Shown here: positions 9,708 through 19,400 of the stretch, in pieces
How the letters are laid out: each line of letters opens with the position of its first letter
How positions within the stretch are numbered: the first letter of the stretch is position 1
Assembly (NCBI GenBank): GCA_027592275.1
Contig: JAQCKF010000002.1
Location: 124,001-188,000 of the forward strand
Reading direction: 5' to 3'
Origin: Pseudomonadota bacterium
Lineage (GTDB): Bacteria; Pseudomonadota; Gammaproteobacteria; Pseudomonadales; Pseudohongiellaceae
Length of the DNA stretch: 64,000 nucleotides
The notes under the pieces: generated by a model
Database searches by the model: none
What the model saw: the letters and a program-made list of their open reading frames with translations, nothing else
What the model was told of the DNA's origin: nothing
Position numbers and translations under genes: made by a program

Positions 9708-9856
9708 AAGCGCGCCAGCGCGCAGCACGGCCAAAGGCCGCCCATAGGGTGAGAAATTTGGCTAAGCCAAATATCTGATGAAAGGAGCGCCAGCTCCGCA
9801 CACGGCCAAAGGCCGCCCATAGGGTGAGAAATTTGGCTAAGCCAAATATCTGATGA
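9708..9856. repeat. Two tandem ~75-bp palindrome-rich repeats downstream of tRNA-Arg
   Basis: Two adjacent units (about 9708-9781 and 9782-9856) share an apparently identical 56-base core (9726-9781 and 9801-9856). Each core contains two hairpins, CGGCC-AAA-GGCCG and ATTTGGCT-A-AGCCAAAT. Each core is preceded by a further small hairpin with a GCCA loop: GCGC/GCGC at 9710-9721 and GGAGC/GCTCC at 9784-9797. The stems differ in sequence but both pair, including one compensatory C-G to A-T change. It resembles REP/BIME-like extragenic elements; the family is not known to me. A minus-strand frame through it is a by-product of the repeat. Confidence 0.8.
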
Positions 9857-9992
9857 GTCCTGACCTCCAGCGTCCCCAACACCCGAACGAAGCTGCGCCC
9901 CCAGTAATCACCAGCCCCAACCTCTAGCAAAACCCAAAAAGAAGGAGTAGTTTCTCCTCTTCAAGTGACAAATGTGCAGCAGGGAAAATAAA

Positions 9993-10748
9993 ATGAAGAA
10001 GAAACAACCGAAACCACCCATTGCCATAGCCCGTGCAGCCCAAAACGACCCTCTGCCACGCCTACGTGTCATGTTCTTTATCTTAGCGTCCATACTGCTC
10101 CTAGTGTTGTCCCTAAGCCCAGTCTCTAAAGTGTTCGCCGCCGAAGACAACGAATTCGCCGGCGAGCGAATCGTGCACTTACTCCAAGAACCCAGACACA
10201 GAACAGTACACAACGAGGGCGATCTCTACTTACTAGATGTGCAGGTCAACCCAGGCGACACCTCTCTGCCTCATGTTCATGATCAGGCCATCATGCTGAC
10301 CTATATCAGTATGGCCGATGGTCCACGCGACGGTCAGATCGGTAATAATATCGACTACGCCAGCGAGGCAATAACGCACAAGGTGTCTAACGCGGGCCCC
10401 GGTCTATTTCGCATTATCGCCCTGGTCAATGGCAGCGCTGGAAATATCGACTTGCAGTCCGATAGGCCGACTGGCTTAAGCGGTGAGCCAGAACTCGAAA
10501 ATGCCTGGTTTAGATCCTATCGAGTTGAATTAGCTCCGGGTGAGGAAACCAAAATTCAACATCATCAGCTGCCTAGCGTGGTTGTTCAGGTTGTCGATGG
10601 CTTGCTACAGGTCACCAGAGATGACCAAGTGATAGATGAGCTAGACCATCCTGGTAACTGGTCCTGGCGCAAGGCTGGACAGTCTTATTCAGTTAAGAAT
10701 GTCGGAGGTATTTCCACAGCCGTCGTGATCAACGAGGGTAGATTCTAA
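9993..10748 (+). CDS. Exported or membrane-anchored cupin-like protein
   Basis: 251 residues of unknown specific function. A basic N-terminus (MKKKQPKPP) and a hydrophobic segment (about residues 25-47, ending SPVSKVFAAED) form a signal peptide or anchor, placing the rest in the periplasm. Two cupin-like repeats follow, one with PHVHDQ (about 82-87) and one with HHQLPSVVVQVVDG (about 189-202), which could hold one metal; no enzymatic signature is clear. The ATG at 9993 has AGGGA seven bases upstream and is preferred over the one at 9972. Stand-alone gene between the tRNA repeats and ycaQ. Confidence 0.7.
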   Translation: MKKKQPKPPIAIARAAQNDPLPRLRVMFFILASILLLVLSLSPVSKVFAAEDNEFAGERIVHLLQEPRHRTVHNEGDLYLLDVQVNPGDTSLPHVHDQAIMLTYISMADGPRDGQIGNNIDYASEAITHKVSNAGPGLFRIIALVNGSAGNIDLQSDRPTGLSGEPELENAWFRSYRVELAPGEETKIQHHQLPSVVVQVVDGLLQVTRDDQVIDELDHPGNWSWRKAGQSYSVKNVGGISTAVVINEGRF

Positions 10749-10828
10749 ACCCGTTTATTTATCGCAGTGATTGCTGTGCTTTCTTTTTCCCTCTGTCCTG
10801 ACTTTTAGTAGGCCTCAACCTCGGTTCG

Positions 10829-11983
10829 ATGATTGACTCTGTTTCTCCAAGTGATGCACGCCGACTAATTCTTGCTCGCCAGGGTTTGGCAAGCCGACGC
10901 ACGTTCGGCAGCGGCCTAGGCGCGACACAAAAAGCTATCGAGCATCTAGGCTATGTACAGATCGATACGCTCTCAGTCGTCGCTAGGGCGCATATTCACA
11001 CTCTGTGGAATCGGGTATCTGCCTTTAAGGCTGCGGATATAGATCTGCTGCAGGACCAAGGAGCCGTATTCGAGCACTGGGCTCATGCTTTAGCCATCTT
11101 ACCGATGAGGGATTACCGCTACTCGCTGCCGATGATGCAGCGCTTCGCCTCCGGCGATACCCATTGGTATTCGAAAGATGCTAAGCAGGTGACGAAGATT
11201 CTGAAGCGTATTCGTGAGGAAGGGCCCTTATCGGCGAAGGATTTCAAAGATAAGAAAACCAGTGATGCTATGTGGGCGCGCTCTCCCTCAAAGATAGCGT
11301 TGGAGCAACTCTTCATGGAGGGTGAGCTGATGGTTCCCCGGCGCCGCAATTTTCACAAAGTCTACAATCTGCGCGAGCGCGTGCTGCCTAGTGATATCGA
11401 TGTCAGCACGCCAACTGACGAAGAGTTGTGCGGTCATTTGATCGGGAGCTATCTGCGCGCGCAGGGCCTAGCTCAGATTGGAGAACTCACCTATCTTCGC
11501 AAAGGTCTGGGAAAACAGATGTCGCAAACTGTGGCTAATTTTGTTGAAGAGGGCATGTTGCAGGAGCTAGAAGTTAATGGACAGATTTATTACGCAACAC
11601 CAAAATCCCTAGACGTTATCGAGCAAGGCTTGCCCAGCCCTAAGTTACGCATCCTCTCGCCGTTCGACAATGCAGTCATTCAGCGCAAACGTCTCGCCTC
11701 GCTCTTCGAATTCGACTATCAGATCGAGTGTTATGTGCCTAAGGCGAAGCGCAAGTACGGATACTTCTGTTTGCCAATATTACGAGGCAATCGATTCGTT
11801 GCGCGTCTCGATGCGAAGGCAGATAGGAAGACAGGTGTGTTTCATGTAATGAATCTATATCTAGAGAGAAGCGTGAAGAACCGAGAGGCTTTTCTGGTTG
11901 ATTTAAGAGCAGAGCTTAAGCGTTTTGCCAAATTCGATGGCTGCACTTCGGTGGAGATGCATGCCATTACACAGTTGGAATAA
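10829..11983 (+). CDS. ycaQ: YcaQ/AlkZ-family DNA glycosylase (winged-helix)
   Basis: 384 residues matching the HTH_42 / AlkZ-like family, whose members unhook interstrand crosslinks or excise bulky alkylated bases. The N-terminal winged helices carry the catalytic Q-Phi-D motif as QID at residues 44-46, the E. coli YcaQ (AlkX) type rather than the Q-Phi-Q of antibiotic-linked AlkZ. HTLWNR follows, and LSPFDNAVIQRKR (about residue 272) is the conserved C-terminal segment. ATG at 10829. No toxin or antibiotic cluster is nearby, so a housekeeping repair role is likely. Confidence 0.85.
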   Translation: MIDSVSPSDARRLILARQGLASRRTFGSGLGATQKAIEHLGYVQIDTLSVVARAHIHTLWNRVSAFKAADIDLLQDQGAVFEHWAHALAILPMRDYRYSLPMMQRFASGDTHWYSKDAKQVTKILKRIREEGPLSAKDFKDKKTSDAMWARSPSKIALEQLFMEGELMVPRRRNFHKVYNLRERVLPSDIDVSTPTDEELCGHLIGSYLRAQGLAQIGELTYLRKGLGKQMSQTVANFVEEGMLQELEVNGQIYYATPKSLDVIEQGLPSPKLRILSPFDNAVIQRKRLASLFEFDYQIECYVPKAKRKYGYFCLPILRGNRFVARLDAKADRKTGVFHVMNLYLERSVKNREAFLVDLRAELKRFAKFDGCTSVEMHAITQLE

Positions 11984-12084
11984 ACCGGCGGCGCTACAAT
12001 AATACCTTGTTCAGTTTCGGCGTGAATAGTGTGTTATAAACCGGCCAGTTTGCTGTGGTCTGATTAGTCTCTAAAGAAGAAAGT

Positions 12085-12702
12085 ATGGAATCAGCAGTAA
12101 TGAATTTGCTTGCGACACCCTTCTACAGGTCGCAACTTGGAAGAGCTTTTTCTGAAGCCGAATTAGAGTTCATGCAAAGCAAGTTAGACGATTCTATTCG
12201 TGCGATCGCAAATCACTCTTCTAAGAATAAGAATGTATTGGCTAGTGAGGCGATGTCCTGTATTCGTGCTGTACTACAAGCCTGTTTAGATGACTATTTT
12301 ACGAAGATCTATAATTCGTCGAACGATGTGAGTCTGCAAATTACGCAGTCCTAGCTGACGTTGTCACGCCGCGGTCACAGCTACGCGCATCCCAATAGTG
12401 TGTTGAGCGGGGTTCTTTACATCAATCTAGCAGAGAACGACGGCATCAATTTCTATCGTAATGAAGACATGATCTGGTACGAGTTGCTACGCAGCGCCGA
12501 CACCTATTACAACGCCTACAAGTACTTCATCAAAACCGCTATTGGCGACATTCTGCTGTTTCCGTCTAATGTGCGTCATTCAGTGCAAGAAGTAGAGGAG
12601 GATATTAGTCGCGTCAGCCTGTCCTTCAACACCTTTTTCTCTGGGGAACTAGGAAGGGACGAGTTCTCTAATGCCTTGAAGATAAGCATCGATAACAGGT
12701 AA
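12085..12702 (+). pseudogene. 2OG-Fe(II) oxygenase (TIGR02466-like), interrupted by an amber codon
   Basis: One reading frame of about 205 codons split by TAG at 12352-12354. Before it the frame ends ITQS; after it LT and then HPNSVLSGVLYI. In the putative 2OG-Fe(II) oxygenase family (PF13759/TIGR02466) this place reads QSW-L-x, so TAG probably replaces TGG (Trp). The later part has the expected iron/2OG features: HPN, SNVRHSV and the Arg of ISRVSLSFN. Both halves share a frame and have no other damage. Either a recent nonsense mutation, amber suppression, or a base-call error. Substrate unknown. Confidence 0.75.
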
Positions 12703-12892
12703 ATGCCACAGGAAGTGGTTTTCTCTCAGATAGGCTAATGTGCAGAACTAGATATAAAACAACAATTTACTAAAGATACCTATAGCAGCACCGATAGATT
12801 AGACAAGAACGTGTTGAAATGGCTTAGGTTAGGATTGGATTCTTAGCGCTAGGCCTTTTTTTCGCCTCAAATTCGTGTCCAGCTCATAGGTT

Positions 12893-13909
12893 TTAGGCTG
12901 AGTTTTTTCGAGGAAGTTGTTCTAGCTTCTCTTTCGGGCAGGCAATCACATCGTCCTGACCAGTACTGCGCCACTCATTGAAGGGTATGAGCTCGTAGTC
13001 GCCGCTAAGCTTCGCTTTAGCTCCACGACGTCTTGCCTTGCTGCCGTCTGCCTTGCGGTTGTTGAACCGGAACAGCACGTAGTCTGTGGGCAGTGCAGCT
13101 GTGAGTTCATCCAAGGAGGCAAAGGAGAGTGAATTGCCGTAGGTGACCTCAATTACTGCCACCGGACGGGACTTTTCTAGCGTATTTCTTAATCCTTCTA
13201 CAACATTCTTCTCGAAACCCTCAACATCAATCTTTAACAAACAGATCTCTTGCAGTGCCTTTTGTTCGAGGTAGTCATCGCCGCGAACCAGCGCTAACTT
13301 GCCGAGATTTTTGTTTCCCTTGCTAACCGTGCCCGCGTCGAAAGAACCTATACCCTGATTACGCCCGGTTGGGGCATAGAAATCTAATTCTTCTTGCTGG
13401 TTGCTGAGGCCGACTTTGTGTAGCTGTATATTGCCGATTTTATTCAGTTCACTATGTCGTTCTAGTTTCTGGCTGACAACACAGTAGGGCTCGAATGAAT
13501 GTACCTGATCAGCGTGCAGGGACATGAACAACGAGTGCTGGCCTATATTTGCGCCTATGTCGAAGAAGGACTGCGCGGACCCACTCGCTGACTTCCTTAG
13601 CCTTAGCATCGTATCGCGCAGGAAGAATAATAGGGGTTTTTCGAATGCGCCCATATAGAAAAGGGTGAATTCGACGCTATTGTTGAGGTTGCCCTGATAC
13701 GTTAGGCCAAAAAAATCTGCGGCAAAAGGGGCATCCGGCACGTCGCCGTAGCTGCACAGCTTCTTGTAGATAGATTTCTTGTGGCGCAGATCGATCCATT
13801 TTTGATTCCAAACGAATCGAAAGATTCTGTGCAGTAGTTTCATTGCTTTGCCGTGGCGCTCGCGTACTTTTTCGAAGACTCTATTGTACAGCTTATCCGC
13901 TATACGCAA
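12893..13909 (-). CDS. FkbM-family SAM-dependent methyltransferase
   Basis: 338 residues with the FkbM (Methyltransf_21) domain: the SAM-binding loop FFDIGANIGQHS (about 115-126), the acidic VHSFEP strand end (about 137), and LLKIDVEGFE (about 222-231), the family hallmark. FkbM enzymes O-methylate sugars or lipid/polyketide hydroxyls; the substrate here cannot be told. The TTG start at 13907-13909 overlaps the upstream DUF1643 gene by 17 bases; an ATG at 13841-13843 (316 residues) is an alternative. Neither has a clear ribosome-binding site. No glycosyltransferases are nearby. Confidence 0.82.
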   Translation of the reverse strand: MRIADKLYNRVFEKVRERHGKAMKLLHRIFRFVWNQKWIDLRHKKSIYKKLCSYGDVPDAPFAADFFGLTYQGNLNNSVEFTLFYMGAFEKPLLFFLRDTMLRLRKSASGSAQSFFDIGANIGQHSLFMSLHADQVHSFEPYCVVSQKLERHSELNKIGNIQLHKVGLSNQQEELDFYAPTGRNQGIGSFDAGTVSKGNKNLGKLALVRGDDYLEQKALQEICLLKIDVEGFEKNVVEGLRNTLEKSRPVAVIEVTYGNSLSFASLDELTAALPTDYVLFRFNNRKADGSKARRRGAKAKLSGDYELIPFNEWRSTGQDDVIACPKEKLEQLPRKNSA

Positions 13910-14369
13910 ACGGCGTTTGTGTGGCCTTAATAGTCAGTGGATGCTTAGGTGCTCCAGAGGCATTAATGCCGAGGCAGAGCAGTTTCGGGTAGCGGTCTCG
14001 TATCGATTCCGATCTTCTCAGGAGCTCACCGTGATTTCCCCAACAGGCGATGCTCAGAGTCGCTTCGCTGATAGCCGTGGCAATCCAGCGATCATTGTTT
14101 CGGCCTATGGGCTTTGCAGAGCGCTTCATCTCTTCAGGCCTGGTCGCACGATAAGCGAACAGGTTGACGATCTCCATGCTACTGCAGCCCCATGCCTGCG
14201 CTAAGCCGACGCAGCGTCTAATAGTTGGGTCATCCTCTGCCTGATCCGCAGTAGAAGGATTCAAATCGATGAATACCGCCTTGCCAGATCCTTCACTCCA
14301 TGACCTGCCAAGGCTGTAACGGTAGCTTTTGCAGGCAGAGAAGTGGGCTTTTTGTGATGTGTATTGCAT
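13893..14369 (-). CDS. DUF1643 family protein
   Basis: 158 residues with the DUF1643 pattern: RYSLGR.W near residue 17-24, FIDLNPSTAD (about 33-42), D.T.RRC (about 47-53), WG...NLFAYRAT and a late CLG.N...P.HPL segment. The family is widespread and uncharacterised, often next to mobile or accessory genes. ATG at 14367-14369. Its stop overlaps the start of the FkbM gene, so the pair is likely co-transcribed. Confidence 0.82.
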   Translation of the reverse strand: MQYTSQKAHFSACKSYRYSLGRSWSEGSGKAVFIDLNPSTADQAEDDPTIRRCVGLAQAWGCSSMEIVNLFAYRATRPEEMKRSAKPIGRNNDRWIATAISEATLSIACWGNHGELLRRSESIRDRYPKLLCLGINASGAPKHPLTIKATQTPFAYSG

Positions 14370-14684
14370 TTCTACTCGTAAGTGGTGTTTGGGGTTTGGT
14401 AAATCCTCAAGTTTTGTGAATAATAACGAAGCTACTCGATAAAACCAGTCTTCGCCAAGTCTTAGTTGGCTCGCCTAGATATCGATTACCGAGTCGGAGG
14501 ATGCAAACCTCGCAGAATGTTTCCTCTGGCTATGTAGCTTTCCCCCTGCTTTTTTCACTTTCTTCACTCGCTAATCCCAGTTTTTCTTCTTTCTGTGAGC
14601 CGAGACTTATGGATATCGCCGCCGTATTTGCCTTAGCTAGACAGGTGTCGTATGTTCACAGCCCAGATTCAATAGAGATTTATA
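14370..14684. other. Divergent spacer before the MTIP gene
   Basis: No gene called. It must hold promoters for DUF1643 (minus) and MTIP (plus) but I see no convincing -35/-10 pair. A pyrimidine-rich stretch (about 14538-14565) precedes MTIP. A short frame starting at 14501 runs into the MTIP start and has no coding look. Confidence 0.3.
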
Positions 14685-15437
14685 ATGTTAGCGATAATTG
14701 GTGGAACCGGCCTATCGGAACTGCAGGGCTTTGAGCAGTTAGAAAAGCTCGCCATAAAGACGCCCTATGCACGTGCCAAAGTTCGGCTTGTGCGAATCGG
14801 TAGTGGCAATAAAGAGTTCATTTTCTTGCCGCGTCATGGCGCTGGCCACAAGATCCCACCTCATGAAATTAACTACCGCGCGAATATTGCGGCACTCTCG
14901 GATTTGGGTGTTACCGCGATTGTCGCAGTTAATGCGGTGGGTGCCATTCACGGCGATTTCCTGCCGGGGTCTGTTGCAGTGCCGGATCAGTTAATCGACT
15001 ACAGTTATTCCCGTGACGTTTCGTTCTTCGACGGTAAGTTAAAGGCCGTGCATCACATCGACTTCACCAATCCTTATAGCGAACCCATTCGCCAGCGCAT
15101 CTTAGAGGCTACGGAGGTGGTTAACTCTCACTCGAAAATGGGCTGCGAAGTCATGGCAAGTGGTACCTACGCTTGCACGCAAGGTCCGAGGTTGGAGACG
15201 GCTGCAGAGATTCGGCGTTTAGCTCGTGATGGATGCGACATGGTAGGCATGACTGGTATGCCGGAAGCCTCGCTAGCTCGTGAATTGGAAATCGAATATG
15301 CGAGTCTAGCGCTCTCAGTGAATTGGGCGGCAGGCATGTCGGATGCAGCCATTACTCTCGAAGACATACATGAGGTTTTAGAGGGGGGTATGGAATTTGT
15401 TTCTGCCGTGATTACCGAAATCGTTCAGCAAAGCTGA
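14685..15437 (+). CDS. S-methyl-5'-thioinosine phosphorylase (MTIP; MTAP family)
   Basis: 250 residues of the MTAP/PNP-2 family. The phosphate loop GGTGLSEL (about 6-13), PRHG (about 47-50) and H.IPPHEINYRANI (about 53-66) are intact. The substrate region reads MVGMTGMPEASLARE and the segment SVNWAAG is present, the pattern of Pseudomonas MTIP rather than MTA-specific enzymes. It cleaves methylthioinosine in polyamine-linked methionine salvage. ATG at 14685. It converges on csiV, in the same order as in Pseudomonas. Confidence 0.88.
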   Translation: MLAIIGGTGLSELQGFEQLEKLAIKTPYARAKVRLVRIGSGNKEFIFLPRHGAGHKIPPHEINYRANIAALSDLGVTAIVAVNAVGAIHGDFLPGSVAVPDQLIDYSYSRDVSFFDGKLKAVHHIDFTNPYSEPIRQRILEATEVVNSHSKMGCEVMASGTYACTQGPRLETAAEIRRLARDGCDMVGMTGMPEASLARELEIEYASLALSVNWAAGMSDAAITLEDIHEVLEGGMEFVSAVITEIVQQS

Positions 15438-15483
15438 TAGCCAAAAGTATAAAGCTGAACTAGTTCGCTTCTTCAAAATCGAA

Positions 15484-16458
15484 TTAGGGTAACACAAGAG
15501 GGGGGATCTCAATGGGCTCTACCAGTATAACGATGCCCATCGCCGGATGATCGATATAGTGGAATTCCGTGCTGCGCATTTCCCGACTCTGCTGCATATG
15601 AAAAACGCGATTGATTCCATACTGTAGACCCTGCTCATCTCTGGCTAGCGAATCTAAGTCGGTCTTCATCGCCTCCGGAATCGCTGGTAGTTGCCATGCG
15701 CTTTCAAGATCGGCCGACGCACTGTATTCGGTCAGCCACAGATTGCTGTCGATGACGAGTCGGTCTCTGTTCTCGTTAAATCGCAAAGTGATTGCTCCCT
15801 GCAGTTCGTGCTGATCGTTGTACCGTAATCCACCTTGAACATATAAGGGTATCGCATCTGCTGGGTCCGCAACTGATTCGCGCCATAGTCCGTGAAACAG
15901 GAGTCGATGTTCCGAAGAGCGTGCTAGCGCGCGATTAGTCTGTAGAAAATCGCTGCTATCGGGAGTCAGTTGCAAGTGGGGGTCTCTCAAGAAATCGAGG
16001 AATTTGAATTCACCTTCGGGACGAGCAGACGGCGGCCCGGTGGCTAGTATCTGCGCAAGGCGTCCGGCTCGCTCTATCTCCGCTAAAGCTTCTGGGTCAA
16101 ATTCGATGGGTGTTTCTTCTAAGACAGAAAGTGATTCCCGATCTGAGAATTCGGCAATCGCGTCATCGATCATTTGATCTGTAATTAGCAAGTCGCTAAG
16201 TTGGCCGAGTCTGCGTAATGGATTTGGGTAGTTTAGTTCGCCGGATTCAACTTGCCAAAGCTCTTCGTCTCTATCGGCAAATGATTCGTTGCTGAAGATA
16301 GATACTTCGATCTGAAACCAGCGCTGCGATGTCTGGCCTAGTGCCGGGGTAGAAAACGCAAGGAGTAGGGCGGTCATCACTGCGCAGGATAACGCCGACA
16401 TTGTCGCGAACGCAGGGTCAATCCAGAGAAGGAGATGCTTGTTTGGCAAGTGCTGCAT
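15484..16458 (-). CDS. CsiV-family periplasmic protein
   Basis: 324 residues with an N-terminal hydrophobic segment (about 22-40, ending PALGQ) that looks like a signal peptide, then the CsiV pattern: RWFQIEVSIF at the mature N-terminus and a C-terminal domain with HRLLFHGLWRE, GGLRYN and an HPAMGIVILVEPI end. In Vibrio cholerae CsiV binds peptidoglycan and supports PBP1A through LpoA. An internal ATG at 16401 would give a more typical signal peptide and could be the true start. It begins 12 bases after mfd ends and is probably co-transcribed with it. Confidence 0.82.
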   Translation of the reverse strand: MQHLPNKHLLLWIDPAFATMSALSCAVMTALLLAFSTPALGQTSQRWFQIEVSIFSNESFADRDEELWQVESGELNYPNPLRRLGQLSDLLITDQMIDDAIAEFSDRESLSVLEETPIEFDPEALAEIERAGRLAQILATGPPSARPEGEFKFLDFLRDPHLQLTPDSSDFLQTNRALARSSEHRLLFHGLWRESVADPADAIPLYVQGGLRYNDQHELQGAITLRFNENRDRLVIDSNLWLTEYSASADLESAWQLPAIPEAMKTDLDSLARDEQGLQYGINRVFHMQQSREMRSTEFHYIDHPAMGIVILVEPIEIPPLVLP

Positions 16459-16470
16459 TAAGAGCTTGGC

Positions 16471-19400
16471 TTAGGCCGCCTTGGTTTCCATAAGTTTGAA
16501 GTTATCCAGTAATTTGCTGATGAAGTCCAGTTTATCGGTGCCTTCATCGCAATTGTGGGTGAATTGCAGGCTGTTGGCGCCGCCCAGTTTATAGGTCTGC
16601 GGGTCGTTTTGAATCATCTCCACGAGAGACATGGGATCTATGGGTGTGTGTGCCTTGAACTCGATGCGGCCAGTTTTCACGTTTGCATCGATTTTTTTAA
16701 TGCCGTATTTTTCTGCATTCAATTTCAGTTGTGTGACGCGAAACAATAATTTCAGTGGTTCTGGCAAGAGGCCAAAGCGATCGATCATCTCCACCTGAAG
16801 CTCTCGCAGGTCATCTTCGTCTAGAGAGGCGGAAATTCGTTTGTACATGATCAGGCGCAGATGCACGTCAGGAAGATAAGCTTCGGGTATTAGTGCCGGT
16901 ATGCGCAGGTTAACTTCGATGGACTTGCTCAGATCCATATCCAGATCCGGGCGACGACCAGATCTGATCGCGGCGACTGCCTGTTCTAGCATCTCTGTAT
17001 AGAGCGAGAAACCAATTTTCTGCATGTGGCCACTCTGTTCATCGCCTAGCAGTTCTCCAGCGCCTCGAATTTCGAGGTCATGACTAGCAAGGGTAAAGCC
17101 AGCGCCAAGAGTTGACGCAGACTGAATAGCTTCGATGCGCTTGTTTGCATCTGCGCTGAGCTTGCCGTCATTTGGTAACAGTAGATAGGCATAGGCCTGA
17201 TGATGCGAGCGGCCAACCCTGCCGCGCAGTTGATGTAACTGCGCTAGACCGAACTTATCGGCCCGATGGATAAGAATGGTGTTTGCACTAGGGATATCGA
17301 TGCCGGTTTCGATGATGGTCGTGCATACCAAAATGTTATAGCGCTTGTGATAGAAGTCAGCCATGACTTTTTCTAGATCGCGCTCCGGCATCTGTCCGTG
17401 CGCGACACAGATGCGCGCCTGCGGGACGATATTGCGTAGGTGCTCGGCGGTGGCTTCTATGGATTTCACTTCGTTGTGTAGATAAAAGACCTGGCCACCT
17501 CGCAGCAACTCACGAGAAACAGCCTCAACGACTAAGCTATCTTGTTCCTGGCGAACGAATGTCTTTACCGATAATCGGCGTGCTGGTGGTGTGACGATGA
17601 GTGAGAGGTCGCGTATACCGGCGAGCGCCATGTTAAGTGTTCTTGGTATGGGTGTGGCGGTAAGGGTCAGGATGTCCACATTGGCGCGAATGGCTTTGAG
17701 CTTTTCTTTTTGACGCACACCAAAGCGATGCTCCTCGTCTATAATCAGCATACCAAGATTGCTGTAGTCGATATCGCCGTGTAGTAGTTTATGGGTGCCG
17801 ATTAGTACATCGACCTTGCCAGCAGCTACCTTCTTTAGGGTCTCGCTCTGTTCGCTCGCCGACTTGAAGCGAGAGATGACTTCAATAACGATAGGCCAGT
17901 CTGCAAACCTGTCTTTAAAGCTTTCATAGTGTTGTTGTGCAAGCAGAGTTGTGGGAACCAGCATGGCAACCTGCTTACTATTTTGCACGGCGACGAAGGT
18001 GGCTCTGATGGCTACTTCGGTCTTTCCGAAACCCACATCGCCGCATACCAGCCTATCCATAGATCGACCGTTTTTCATATCGTCTAATACTGCTTCAATC
18101 GCATTCTCTTGATCTGCAGTCTCCTCGAAAGGGAAACTTGAGGAGAATTTATCGTATTCATCACTGCTCCAGCTGTATTTGTAGCCTTTTTTTGCCTCGC
18201 GCTGTGCATAGATATCTAACAGCTCGACAGCAACATCGCGAATCTTCTCAGCTGCCTTGCGTCGCGTCTTCAACCACTGGTCGCTACCGAGATGGTTTAG
18301 CGGCGCGGTATCCTGTTCGGCACCGCCGTAGCGACTAATAAGGTGCAACGACAACACGGGCACATACAGTTTTGCTGCATTCGCGTATTCGAGAGTGAGG
18401 AATTCAGTATCTTGGCCATCGGTATTGATGGTCTGCAGGCCGAGATAGCGACCCACGCCGTGGTCTAGGTGCACAACTGCATCGCCAATGCTCAGTTCGG
18501 TTAGGCTCTTTACAATGAAATCGGTATCGCTCTGTTTTTTGTTGCGCCTACGTCGCTGTGCGATTCGATTGCCGAACAACTGCGCTTCTGTAATTAACAA
18601 CAGCTTCTTATCTTCGAGCCAGAGCCCCTGATCGAGTGGTGCGACGATAATGCCGCAGCAGGAAGTGGAGTCTACGAAATCCTGCAAGTGCTCGAATTGC
18701 TCTGGCTTGATTTGTATTTGTTTGAGTACCTCAAGCAGCGTTTCTCTTCTGCCGGCGGATTCTGCGCAGAATAAGATGCGCTGCTCGGGGTTTTGGTCTA
18801 TGAATTGTTCGACTGCAGCGAAGGGAGTCTTCAGTTTTGCGTCACTGCTCAGCTCCGGCAGGCGCAGGCTCTGCAGCGAGACGGCAGTGCTGCCAGATGC
18901 AAAGCTTATCTGCTTGAATTGTTTTAGATCCGCTAGCACGGTGTCAATTGTTAGGAAGATGTCCGTAGGCGGTAAGATCGGACGGTAGTGATCAATCTGC
19001 CTGTCCTCATAGCGCCGCTGGATATCCCGCCAGAAATTTTGTCCCGCGCCGGCGAGATCGCCAATCTTGCAGCAGGTGGTGTTAGCTGGCAGAAAATCGA
19101 ATAGCGAATCCAAGCGCTCGTAAAACAGGGCTAGGTAGTACTCGAGACCGGGCGAGCTAATGCCGTCGCTTACGTCTTGATAGAGTGGGCACTGACGCAG
19201 GTCGACATCGAACTTTTCGCGAAAATTACTGCGAAAAGCCGTAATGCCCCTAGCATCTAGCGGGTATTCGCGCCCGGGCAATAACCGTATCTGTTCGATT
19301 CTCTGGTCTGAGCGCTGTGTCTCGGGATTAAAGATGCGCAGGGTTTCTATCTCATCGTCTAGCAAATCGATGCGATAGGGGAAACGGCTGCCCATAGGAT

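Noticed and set aside
9634-9930. Minus-strand frame with a repeated IFGLAKFLTLWAAFGR segment
   Set aside because: It merely reads through the tandem repeat and the tRNA terminator; the repeated peptide reflects the DNA repeat, not a protein family.
10829-11983. Antibiotic self-resistance glycosylase (AlkZ type)
   Set aside because: The motif is Q-Phi-D, not Q-Phi-Q, and no biosynthetic cluster is present.
14501-14734. 77-codon frame before MTIP
   Set aside because: The purine-rich site is directly against the ATG, the frame overlaps the MTIP start and no similarity is seen.
15450-15472. Terminator between MTIP and csiV (GAACTAGTTC palindrome with AAGC/GCTT flanks)
   Set aside because: Short stem with a bulge and no U-tract; too weak to call.
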